From positions 434,001 to 498,000 of the forward strand of contig JARGSG010000030.1 in NCBI GenBank assembly GCA_030374805.1: a stretch of 64,000 bases of DNA, written 5' to 3'. The position numbers and the translations under genes are program-made. This DNA is from Gracilaria gracilis (Eukaryota; Rhodophyta; Florideophyceae; Gracilariales; Gracilariaceae). The notes under the pieces were generated by a model that saw only the letters and a list, made by a program, of their open reading frames with translations, had not been told where the DNA came from and made no database searches. Of the stretch, positions 42,848 to 51,273 are shown piece by piece. How positions within the stretch are numbered: the first letter of the stretch is position 1; the number at the start of each line of letters is the position of its first letter.

Positions 42848-44261
42848 AATGAATGGTGAAAACGAGATACTGAAACAGGAGATACAATCTTTTCGAGGTT
42901 CGGATGGGTGGGTGCAAAATTTTGTCAAGCGAAATGGACTTCGATCTGTTTCTTTACATGGACAAGCAGGTAGCGTTAATATTGAGAAGGTTGCTCGCAG
43001 TATTTCAGCACTACGCGAACAACTACGTTCTCACGACCCAGAATTTGCTTTCAATGTGGACGAAACAGGTCTATTTTACAGATTGCTCCGACGTAGGACC
43101 TACATACTGGAGCAAGAGAACCGCAAATCAGTTCGAGGGACGAAGAATATGAAGGCAAAAGACCGTATAACAGGCTATATTTGTACCAATGCCACAGGTA
43201 CTTTGAAATTACCGATTGGAATCATCGGCTCTTCGAAAATCCCTCGATGCTTTCGCAAGCAGGCACCACCACTTCCATACTTCTCACAAAAAAACGCTTG
43301 GTCCGATGCACCCACATTTCGCAAATGGTTTTACACTGTGTTTTTACCCTTTGTGCGAAAACGGACGAAGTCTAGTGTGGCTCTTATTATGGATAACTGT
43401 TCGGCGCATGGTGATCTGCAAGACTCGAGGGACCAGGTCATGATTTTCAACCTTCCACCAAACTGTACTGCTTTGTTTCAACCGATGGACTGTGGAGTCA
43501 TTGCAGCTCTAAAGGTTCGCTATCGCCATCATTTGTTGAACGAAATAATAATGTCGTTCGAGGACAGAGAAGGGAGACGTTCCAATGCTGTGAAGATGAC
43601 TGCAGGTACGTAAGGTTTAGCAGAAGGTCACGAACCGCACGTTGTGGATGCAATAGAACTAGTCGAAAAAGCGTAGAGTTTTATAAGTGAGAGGACAATT
43701 TCACGGTGTTGGGTGAAGGCCGATATACTACCCAAGCAGGTATGTATTGATTTAAATGCTGCGCATGGTAAAAGTAATTTGGTTTGTGATGAGGACCAAA
43801 TCAACGTTACTGAAGAATTATGTTCATCGTTCAGGAAGCTTCAGGTAGTAAGTAAATGCTTGGATACAGGTGTTTCAGAGCTGTCGAACATTTCACATGA
43901 TTCTGTTAAACAGTGGGCTACAATTGAGGATAATGTGGATGTACAGAATGCTATTATGTCAGATGCATGGGAAGACATATTAAGAAATTGTTTATATAAT
44001 AATGATAGTGAAGGTGATGATGAGGGTACTGCTGTTGTAACGGTTGAAACTGTGGATAAATCTTTGTCTACTTTGTTGATCATGCCAAGCTTTGGAGCAA
44101 TATCTACACTATTTGCTCCATTGGAGAGCTTGTCTGATGGTGTTGAGCTTAATCGCTTTCAGGTCTTGGTACGAGCCGCAAAACGGGAGCTCATAAACGT
44201 TTCAGCCTCGCAAAGAAGAATGCGGCAGCGTCAGACTACTATGAGTGAGTTCTTCCAGTAA
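42848..44261 (+). pseudogene. Tigger transposase, catalytic and C-terminal part
   Basis: The frame resumes right after the 3' LTR. It shows the CENP-B-type second DNA-binding part (SDGWVQNFVKRNGLRSVSLH), then the catalytic aspartates in AFNVDETGLFYRLL, ALIMDNCSAHGD and ALFQPMDCGVI; 31 residues lie between the last two. Two in-frame stops follow, at about 43613 and 43674; the second (EKA*SFISERTI) stands where the family has tryptophan. The frame then stays open to 44261 and ends RQRQTTMSEFFQ. This tail fits the PCNA-binding PIP box (Q-x-x-M-x-x-F-F). PCNA binding is known for pogo-family transposases. The stops and the C insertion make the gene inactive. Confidence 0.75.
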
Positions 44262-44524
44262 AGTTCTTCTTCCCCACTGGAGAGTGCACACTCGTGTGAG
44301 TGCACTGGGAGGGCCTCTGCACGGGGGTGCACTGTATCGTGGTGCTGACTGTATCCTATCTCACGAAAAAGAACCCACTTTACAGTAGAGCCCAAAATCT
44401 GCGATTCTGACACCGCGCCCATGGGCGACCGTTGGTTGAACATGATGAGATGATCTCACGTGCCACATCGAGATCCCTCTTGCTCGATCCATCGCCTACA
44501 CTCGTCGCCGTTACCCCGCTAACA

Positions 44525-44845
44525 ATGGACCGCATCGCCTTCACGCCGAGCCTCCCGCCCACATCATTCCTCCCCTGCCGCCATGGAACTTGCTTCACGC
44601 GGCCCTTGAAACGCTCCGCATGCTGCACGTCGCCGTCGCGCGTTGCACGCGCCCGCATGCTGGCCCCGCCCCCGACCGCGCCCGAACTGTCCGCCGGCTT
44701 GCAGAACGCGCTGCTTCACCTCACATCGCTCATCGATATCGGCCCTTTCTCTAACGTCGACGCGGAAAGCGCCGGGTTGCTGGCCGCCATCGCCGGCGGA
44801 TCTCTCCTAGCAGTCTTCATTATCGTATTCATTATTCGTTTTTGA
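44525..44845 (+). CDS. small one-helix protein with plastid-type leader
   Basis: From the ATG at 44525 the product is 106 residues. The first 60 or so (MDRIAFTPSLPPTSFLPCRH ... SPSRVARARMLAPPP) lack acidic residues apart from one early Asp and are rich in Ser, Thr, Pro and Arg, as in plastid transit peptides. The C-terminus is a single membrane helix, ESAGLLAAIAGGSLLAVFII then VFIIRF. Size and layout resemble small photosystem or cytochrome b6f subunits, but I could not match it to a named one. An in-frame upstream ATG at 44432 would add 31 residues and is less likely. The stop is only 22 bp from the stop of the convergent phosphate transporter gene. Confidence 0.6.
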   Translation: MDRIAFTPSLPPTSFLPCRHGTCFTRPLKRSACCTSPSRVARARMLAPPPTAPELSAGLQNALLHLTSLIDIGPFSNVDAESAGLLAAIAGGSLLAVFIIVFIIRF

Positions 44846-44867
44846 AACCATGCCACAAGCCCCCCGT

Positions 44868-46544
44868 TTATGGAACAGCGGGAACCACGGGTAAGAATGG
44901 CCGAAGAGCTACGTAAAATAGCACAGTAACCAACGCTGAAAACGGCAACGTCACCCCCCAAGAGCCCGCAATACTCGCCAGAGTGTTCTTGTTCACCGCC
45001 TTTGAATCACCATTTGATAAGCCGATAGCCACGATGCACCCGATCAACGTATGAGTAGTAGAAACCGGCAGTCCCATTTCCGAAGCTACGAGCACCGTCA
45101 GTGCCGTGCTCAGCTCTACAGCAAATCCCATCGTCGGCTTGAGCTTGGTGATCTTTTTGCCAACCGTTTCCATCACTGGCTTTCCAAACAAGCCCAGCCC
45201 AGTGGAGATACCCAGACCGCCTAACACCAACACCCACGGTGGAATCGTCACCATTCCATCTATCCGCCCGTTATTCCTCCACATGGAGTAAATGGCCGCA
45301 AACGGTCCAATGGCGTTGGACACATCATTCGATCCATGCGAGAACGACAGCAAACACGCCGTGACCACCTGCAAAACCTTGAAAATGCGTTCCACGTCTT
45401 CTTGCTGCTCTGAAACTGACAGGCTGGGCGCACCGGACAGAGTTCCATCACCATTTATGCCAAACTTGCGTGCGATGTATTGCCTAGAATGGATGGCAGT
45501 GGCCAACGCGCCCGCCACACCAGAGCACGCAAAGGCGACGCCCATTGCGATGTAGAACACGCGATCAGGTGTGAGAGCCTGCGCAAAACGCACACCCTTG
45601 CCCAAGACAAACATAGTGAGCACGAAAGACGCGGCGCCCGCCAACAGCGGCAAGAAGCGACGAGTAGCCTGCGCCGGTCTCTTTGCGTCCACGATGGCCA
45701 CGCTGATGATCTTGTACAGCATGGTTGAAATGACGGCACCAATAAGCGGCGACAGGAACCAGCTAGCCACAATTCGTTGCACAGCGCCGTAGTTAATGCC
45801 CCAGCCAGACACCAAACCCAGGCCGATGAGCGCACCGACGACGGAGTGAGTGGACGAAACGGGCAGACCGAACTTGGTGGCAACGCCCATCCACACGGTA
45901 CAGCCAAACAGCACGGCGAGCATGCCCAGCATATAGCTAACAGGCGCAGCGAAGGTAGCGGCGCCAATAGTGACGACGCCCGACGAAATGGTCTTTGTGA
46001 CGGTGCTGCCAAACAAGACGGCGCCCGCAAACTCCATAACAGCGCCAATAGCAAGCGCAACCGGCACCTTGATAGCGCCCGTGCCCACAGAAGTACCGAG
46101 CGAATTGGCAACGTCATTGGCGCCCAAGGCGGCGCTCAAGGCAAAGGCAACGACGCCACCAGCAACCACCAAGAGCCCGGGGGTGAGAATGGCGGCGCGA
46201 GGCACGCATCTGGTGTGCATGGGCAAGTGACGCTCACCACGTTCAGCTCGAGCAGCGCGCGGCAGCAGCGGCGCTTTGAGGCGCGGGAAGGGCGCCACAA
46301 AAGTGCCGGCGCGCAGACGCAAGCGCGGCGGCGCGCAGCGCGACGGCGCAGCAGCGCGGGCGGCGAGCGGAGGCGGCGCGGCGACAAAGGCGCGGGACGA
46401 CGCGACAGACGGCGGCATGACGGGGGACGTTCGGCTCAGAGACGCGACGGCGGTGCACGATGGGCGACGCGGGCGCGATGAAGACGGCGAGCTCGCGAAG
46501 CGGCGAGGCGCGGAGCGATGCAACGGCGGCGGCGCATGAGCCAT
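44868..46544 (-). CDS. PHO4-family phosphate transporter, plastid type
   Basis: The start at 46544 (MAHAPPPLHRSAPRRFASSP) gives 558 residues. The first 115 or so are rich in Arg, Ala, Ser and Pro with almost no acidic residues, like a plastid transit peptide. Then comes the inorganic phosphate transporter fold: GANDVANSLGTSVGTGA at residues 141 onwards, KFGLPVSSTHSVVGALIG, and in the second half LSFSHGSNDVSNAIGPFA and SEMGLPVSTTHTLIGC. These duplicated GANDVAN and P-S-T-H motifs define the PHO4/PiT family. Eleven or twelve hydrophobic segments are visible. It probably moves phosphate, coupled to Na+ or H+, across the plastid inner envelope, as plant PHT2;1 does. The frame is open further upstream through an 18-bp tandem repeat, giving Thr/Cys repeats, which I do not take as coding. 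Confidence 0.9.
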   Translation of the reverse strand: MAHAPPPLHRSAPRRFASSPSSSRPRRPSCTAVASLSRTSPVMPPSVASSRAFVAAPPPLAARAAAPSRCAPPRLRLRAGTFVAPFPRLKAPLLPRAARAERGERHLPMHTRCVPRAAILTPGLLVVAGGVVAFALSAALGANDVANSLGTSVGTGAIKVPVALAIGAVMEFAGAVLFGSTVTKTISSGVVTIGAATFAAPVSYMLGMLAVLFGCTVWMGVATKFGLPVSSTHSVVGALIGLGLVSGWGINYGAVQRIVASWFLSPLIGAVISTMLYKIISVAIVDAKRPAQATRRFLPLLAGAASFVLTMFVLGKGVRFAQALTPDRVFYIAMGVAFACSGVAGALATAIHSRQYIARKFGINGDGTLSGAPSLSVSEQQEDVERIFKVLQVVTACLLSFSHGSNDVSNAIGPFAAIYSMWRNNGRIDGMVTIPPWVLVLGGLGISTGLGLFGKPVMETVGKKITKLKPTMGFAVELSTALTVLVASEMGLPVSTTHTLIGCIVAIGLSNGDSKAVNKNTLASIAGSWGVTLPFSALVTVLFYVALRPFLPVVPAVP

Positions 46545-47058
46545 GCGCGCGCGTCCAATGGCGCGCGCCGCCTGCCGCAGGAGCGCCGACACGGCGCATT
46601 TGGCACGGCGCTTGCTGCAGCCAGATATACGTAGAGATGCGCCGCGCACGTGCAGGTGGATACAGCTACTTGGTGCTGTGCACGTGGTCGGTGCTGTACA
46701 CATGGTCTGTGCTGTGCACGTGGTCTGTGCTGTGCACGTGGTTGGTGCTGTGCGCGTGGTCTGTGTTGTGCACGTTGTCGGTGCTGTGCACGTGGTCTGT
46801 GTTGTGCACGTTGTCAATGCTGTACACGTTGGCAGTGTTGTGCACGTGTAAGCACGAGTATGCATATGTGTGCACGTGTGCACGTGGCGGTGTCAGAAGT
46901 CGCACAGTCGCACAGCACAACAGACAAGTTGTGCAACACACATGAGCTGTTGAAAGGTGGCAGACGCAGATGGCGCGGGCGCGTAGGCGCTTGCACTGGC
47001 ACTCCCACGGGAGCTACTCCGCGGGTTGTGTTGGAGGTGGCCGTCGCCGTCGTCCGGG
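46545..47058. promoter_or_regulatory. divergent intergenic region between phosphate transporter and NT-C2 genes
   Basis: 514 bp between two divergent start codons, so it must hold both promoters. It contains the 18-bp minisatellite listed separately. No clear TATA box was seen. Confidence 0.5.
46673..46852. repeat. 18-bp minisatellite, ten units, each with CACGTG or GTGCAC-type palindromes
   Basis: Ten consecutive 18-bp units, consensus GTGCTGTGCACGTGGTCT. Each unit has a GTGCAC palindrome, and several have CACGTG (E-box/G-box core). Units differ by one to four bases. The array starts about 130 bp upstream of the transporter start and ends about 205 bp upstream of the NT-C2 start. Confidence 0.92.
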
Positions 47059-48234
47059 ATGCGCTTCCGCGGCGCGCCGCCGCGCGTGTTTGCCGTGTCG
47101 TTGACCATTCATCAGCTGGACAGCATCCCGCCAATCCACCAGCTCCTCTACGTGCAATGGCGCGCCAAGCGCGCCACTCCTCCCGACGGCCGCACGCCGT
47201 CGCTGCCAGTAGAGCCCGGAAACGTCATTCGCTGGCATTTTCACGCTCACTTCACGCTGCCCATTGCCGCCGACTCTGCCGACCACACCTTGCTGCAGCC
47301 GGCGCCATTGCTGCTGCTGCTGCGCTCGGAGCGGCGCACCAGGTGGGTGGGCGCGGCTAGTTCCTTTGAGGGCACTGTCACCGTCGACCTTTCCGAAGTC
47401 GCCGCTGTTGGCTTTCTTTCCCGCAATTATCTCGTGCAGGGCAGTTTGTTGAACACCACCCTCAAGCTTTCCATCCGCGTCACGCACAAGTCCGGCGACA
47501 AGATCTTCCGCACGCGCACGTTGCCGCAGCTCAGTGCCGCCGCGCTTGCAAACTCCTCGGCCCCGGGCACGCCGGTTGGCGCCACGCCGAGCACGTCCAA
47601 CACCGATAGCGCACAACAGCTCTTGCTGTTTGACGATGATGACGCTTCGTCCAGTCTGGAGCGCTCCGCCGAGCTACCCAACCCGGCAAAGGAGCGACAG
47701 CCGTCTTCGCATCGTACTGCAGCTGCGTTGCCTGCCACCAAACTACCGTCCAACGGCTCGTTCACATCTGCGCATTCCATCACCGCGCCGGGACCGGCTT
47801 CGTTTCGCTCCGCTGATCCCGCGTCCACCGCGCTCTTCGAGCTCGTGCAGACGCCCAGCGCCGTGCTGGAGAGCAGCATTCCGAACCCGGAGCTGTTGCA
47901 AAAGGACGTTTACGAGACCATGTTTCAACAGCGCATGCGTGATCAATGGCCTCAGCATATTGTTGAGTCCAGAGTTGATGCGCTCACGGCTGTCAACTCT
48001 ATCTACGTTGCCATATCTCAAGCCGATGGCATTGGTTTGACCACCGTGTCGGACACCAATGTCGAAGCTGACCGCGCCAAACTTGACCAAACCTTGTGTC
48101 TTGATCACCTCATCGAGAGTAGAGCGACGCCTGACCCCGCTCTTCCCGCGTTGCTCGCGTCCAGACGCCCAAGCATTCGCAGTCTTTCCGTGCGATCCAG
48201 TTCCACAAGTGAGCTCAAGGAGCTGGCCAACTAA
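47059..48234 (+). CDS. NT-C2 domain protein
   Basis: From the ATG at 47059 the product is 391 residues. Residues 1-150 form an NT-type C2 domain (the EEIG1/EHBP1 N-terminal type): VFAVSLTIHQLDSIPP, HQLLYVQWRAKRA, PVEPGNVIRWHFHAHFTL, GTVTVDLSEVAAVGFLSRNY and LLNTTLKLSIRV. NT-C2 domains bind membranes or cytoskeleton in plant, fungal and animal proteins. The rest is Ser/Ala-rich and probably disordered, with an acidic patch (FDDDDASS) and a helical segment (LLQKDVYETMFQQRMRDQWP) near residue 290. An in-frame ATG eleven codons upstream (CTG-like context) was not chosen because the domain begins directly after 47059. The 3' end faces the next gene, 256 bp away. Confidence 0.75.
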   Translation: MRFRGAPPRVFAVSLTIHQLDSIPPIHQLLYVQWRAKRATPPDGRTPSLPVEPGNVIRWHFHAHFTLPIAADSADHTLLQPAPLLLLLRSERRTRWVGAASSFEGTVTVDLSEVAAVGFLSRNYLVQGSLLNTTLKLSIRVTHKSGDKIFRTRTLPQLSAAALANSSAPGTPVGATPSTSNTDSAQQLLLFDDDDASSSLERSAELPNPAKERQPSSHRTAAALPATKLPSNGSFTSAHSITAPGPASFRSADPASTALFELVQTPSAVLESSIPNPELLQKDVYETMFQQRMRDQWPQHIVESRVDALTAVNSIYVAISQADGIGLTTVSDTNVEADRAKLDQTLCLDHLIESRATPDPALPALLASRRPSIRSLSVRSSSTSELKELAN

Positions 48235-48490
48235 TCGCGGCGCAACAGCGGTTATGTTCACAACGTGTTATTATAACGGGTTTCGGCTGCATGTCGCCAT
48301 TCCCGCGTTTGTGAAATGCGGCTTTACCACATGGCTCTCTACACTACGTGTACTATCGAATATATGCACAGTTTTGCAACAGTGTTCGTTGTTGCAAACG
48401 TACCCTTGGTTATCTGACTCTTAACAATAACATAAACAACCACCATTGACTTCAAAACACCCAGCACCATCTCCATTTTGCATCGGTTTA

Positions 48491-49399
48491 TCACAGCAAG
48501 ATCCATTTGCCATCCCGAAACACTCGCTTAGGTCGATTAGGCTCTGGCTTAACCGGTCGCGCGGAAGCAGATGCTGCAGCTAACGGTTTGCCATTATTGG
48601 GAGTACTGTTGCCTCTGTTCTGTTCGCTGGGAACAGAGTCCGTTCCCCACGCCGACGATAGTGGTCTCATGGGTGGCAATCCAGCGCTCAGTTCGGACGC
48701 AGTCTGTGATTGTAAAGGTGTGGTAGTGGGCGATCTCACGGCCAGCTTGTAACTGCGCAACTCATCGAGCAACAGCATCGACCAAAAATGAAACGAGCTA
48801 AGTAGGTCCTTTGTGTTCTGCTCATTGCGTCGCACGACCGCCGTGACGTCATCTAGCTGCAGCTGCAGAGCTGCCACGCGACATCGAAGTTCTGCGAACG
48901 CTTCGTCGGTAGATGCGGCAAACGCGCCATCCACAGGCAATTCCACCGCCTCGGAATTCAACGCCGCTGCGGCGCTCGCGACTGACTCAGAATCGGCAAA
49001 CAAGGATTCGATGGCGCGAACGCACTTGTCAACTTGCGCTTGTTTCTCGTGGCCAACGTCTATGGCCCACGGGTCGTCTGCGAGAAACATGACGCCGATG
49101 ACTTTGAGCCAGGGCTCCGCTTTGCAGCGTCGCACGGCTTCAAGAAGCGCCGCGAGCAGCGATGCTGCGCCCGCGTTGAGACGTTGTACGGAAGAAGGTT
49201 GTGGATTGTTGGTGAGTGCTTGCAGTTGTTCTGCCGAGATTGCTGGGCGCCATACGTGACGAGCCCAACGGTTAAGGTGATGTAGGATGTGCGATTGTCT
49301 GAGCTTTCTAATCCCCGTACGCAGCACTTCGGACGGTTCGTCCTCCACCGCGGCCAAGGTTGCGAGCGCTACCGATAGCCACGCCGGTGAGGAGGACAT
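48491..49399 (-). CDS. unrecognised 302-residue host protein
   Basis: An intact GC-rich frame starting MSSSPAWLSVALATLAAVED and ending VFRDGKWILL. The first 200 residues are predicted helical by eye (LRTGIRKLRQSHILHHLNRW, AGAASLLAALLEAVRRCKAE). A likely coiled coil lies at about residues 165-205 (FAELRCRVAALQLQLDDVTA). The C-terminal third is Ser/Pro/Asn-rich. The tail, KPEPNRPKRVFRDGKWILL, is strikingly specific and could be a short docking motif. No family was recognised. The gene converges with the NT-C2 gene. Confidence 0.6.
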   Translation of the reverse strand: MSSSPAWLSVALATLAAVEDEPSEVLRTGIRKLRQSHILHHLNRWARHVWRPAISAEQLQALTNNPQPSSVQRLNAGAASLLAALLEAVRRCKAEPWLKVIGVMFLADDPWAIDVGHEKQAQVDKCVRAIESLFADSESVASAAAALNSEAVELPVDGAFAASTDEAFAELRCRVAALQLQLDDVTAVVRRNEQNTKDLLSSFHFWSMLLLDELRSYKLAVRSPTTTPLQSQTASELSAGLPPMRPLSSAWGTDSVPSEQNRGNSTPNNGKPLAAASASARPVKPEPNRPKRVFRDGKWILL

Positions 49400-50520
49400 G
49401 ACGTGGGTTTTCGCGCCACCGTTCTTTGCGGCGCATTGGAAACAGGGGTGAGAAGGAACTGTTATCTTTGCTCGGGCTCAAGGAGGCGCGCAGGACGCGC
49501 TATGCGTTGAGCTGTTCTTGAAGTGCAGTTTAACAATGGCCCTTCAAAGTCAGTTGCTGTTGCGATACGATTGCGGGTATTGACAAAATGGCTTCGGCGT
49601 GCTCGCGGGTTGGTCGCGGTCGGCAGGTTTCAATCTGCAAGCGGCGAGGCGCGCTTGGCGCGCCAGCAGGGAAAGGGTATCCATGTCTCCACGTGTCCCC
49701 GTGCGTGGCCTTCGCGACGGCCCTTTTTTAAGAGATCGTCACATCACCACGAGGTTGCCAACTCTCCTGATTTGTCTTTATTCGTTGCGAGAGGACTCGC
49801 AAGATACAAAGAATCGAGATTCTTCAAAGAACTCCTCGAGTCAGAAACAGCAATGGGCCGGGTGTATTCTTCAAGTGCGAAAACGCAGGACTCCACTTCC
49901 TCTTCCGGAATAAGGCCTGAGAATTTCTCATCCAACAGCCCATGACATTGTGTTTGCTCCGTATTAGCGCGGCCCGTCTATCGATTAGCGCGAGGATGTT
50001 TGGCCGATAGAATGATTTTCGTCGCTAGGCTGTCCTCTTCTCCGAGGATTTGGGAAATTGAAAATCTTCGTCGAAGATGATAACCCAGCGACCAACATCA
50101 TGTAAATCAGGGTAAAACGCATAATTCATGTTTCTACTCGGGAGGTGTGGTTTGTTGAGGAAGATGCTGCAAGTGCAAGTGTGTTTTCCACGGAAGGACA
50201 GCGATGTTGCGTCTCAAAACGTCAGCAAAACTATCCAGGAGCCCCCTGTTCAAACCTCAGGAAAAGGAGTCTAAGCGCATATATCGCAGCCAAAAGGCGC
50301 TAGTTTCAACTTCGTATTGCTAGGAACACAAGGAGCTGAATACAATTTGCTTCAATAGCGGTGAATCATTAGGTTAATCAGCGCAGCTTCGTACATATAA
50401 CGGTAGGTAGAAAGACTTGTATCTTAAAACAAGCACGAATGCTAATAGTGATAGTCGAGAAAAAGCTTTTACTGCATAGTACAGACAAAACGGGAGTGTA
50501 TGGACTGCGTGAGGTACAGC
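49400..50520. other. no recognised gene
   Basis: Short frames occur, but none looks like a known protein. The right end is the 3' flank of the light-harvesting gene. Confidence 0.4.
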
Positions 50521-51273
50521 CTACAACTTGGGCAAAATGTTGCCCGAGCCGAGCTGCTCAAGAAGGTTCTGGTTGGAAATGGCAGCATGATGAATAGCGC
50601 CCGAGATAGCAACCATTGCGAGGCGGCCGTTCTTAATCTCGTTGACCTTGTACACGGCAAGTTTAGCCGGGTCCTTTCCAAGACCCAACGGGTCAAACTT
50701 GAAGTCTCCTGGCTGTCTGTCACTCTTTCCAGTGATCATCTGGGTGACAGCTGGCATAGTCATAATCTCGAAGAAGGAGCACCACAACAGAATTTGTGCG
50801 AGCGAACCGTTGGAAACGGCCCAGTTGTGGCGGTACACAACGAGATGAGGGTAATCCTTGTACCACGGGAACTGATATACCTCGGCGACGATACAGCCGA
50901 GAATGGCGAGCAGACAGATGCGAGCGTGCTTGATCTCAGCTTCTTGCAGCCACTTGATGTTCATGTAGGAGGAGATGTTAAACGGATCTGCGAGTGTATG
51001 TATGTGTGTTTGGAGGATGAGTTAGTATGGAGTTGGTTGTAAGAGGCTACGGCGCTGCATTGGATGGTTATTGGAGGTGGTGAACTTACCGAAACCGACG
51101 TAGCCAGGCATGTCTGGGGAGAGGGCGGCGGGGACATCCATGAACGGGACGGAAGGGCTCTTCTCGGCCATGACGACGGCAGAGGCACCGCGCCTCGACG
51201 CGGCGCAAACGCGCGCGCCAAAGGTGGCGCGGACGCCAGCAAAGGACGGAACGAAGGAAGAAATAAAAGCCAT
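50521..51273 (-). CDS. LHCR-type light-harvesting chlorophyll-binding protein, two exons
   Basis: Exon 1 is 51273-51090, exon 2 is 50987-50521, giving 216 residues. Exon 1 encodes a plastid transit peptide ([20 protein letters not shown] then [13 protein letters not shown]) and the mature start ([10 protein letters not shown]). The intron 51089-50988 is 102 bp, with GTAAGT and CAG ends, and splits a Gly-Phe-Asp codon run; the joined text GFDPFNIS is the family's usual motif. Three membrane helices follow: [16 protein letters not shown] (helix 1, with the E..HAR chlorophyll ligands), [13 protein letters not shown] (helix 2) and [15 protein letters not shown] (helix 3, E..NGR). [12 protein letters not shown] precedes helix 3, as usual. 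In red algae such proteins form the antenna of photosystem I. This gene gives the best clue to the organism. Confidence 0.92.

Larger units (their letters stand above)
32968..44334 (+). mobile_element. Tigger/pogo transposon split by LTR element C
   Basis: The left end CAGTGCACCCC starts at 32968 after TA (32966-32967). The right end GGGGTGCACTG stops at 44334 before TA (44335-44336). Both ends also contain further GTGCAC-type repeats. Removing element C and its duplicated 5 bp leaves about 1.99 kb, a usual size for this family. The transposase gene lies on the plus strand in two parts on either side of C. It starts only 100 bp after the intact pogo-like element. Confidence 0.8.

Noticed and set aside
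21664-43676. Alternative genetic code with TGA or TAG for tryptophan
   Set aside because: Host genes in the window use TAG and TGA as normal ends and TGG for tryptophan; only transposons show the change.
46545-46883. Upstream extension of the phosphate transporter with Thr/Cys repeats
   Set aside because: It is the translation of the 18-bp minisatellite, which stays open because 18 is a multiple of three. The downstream start has a normal transit peptide.
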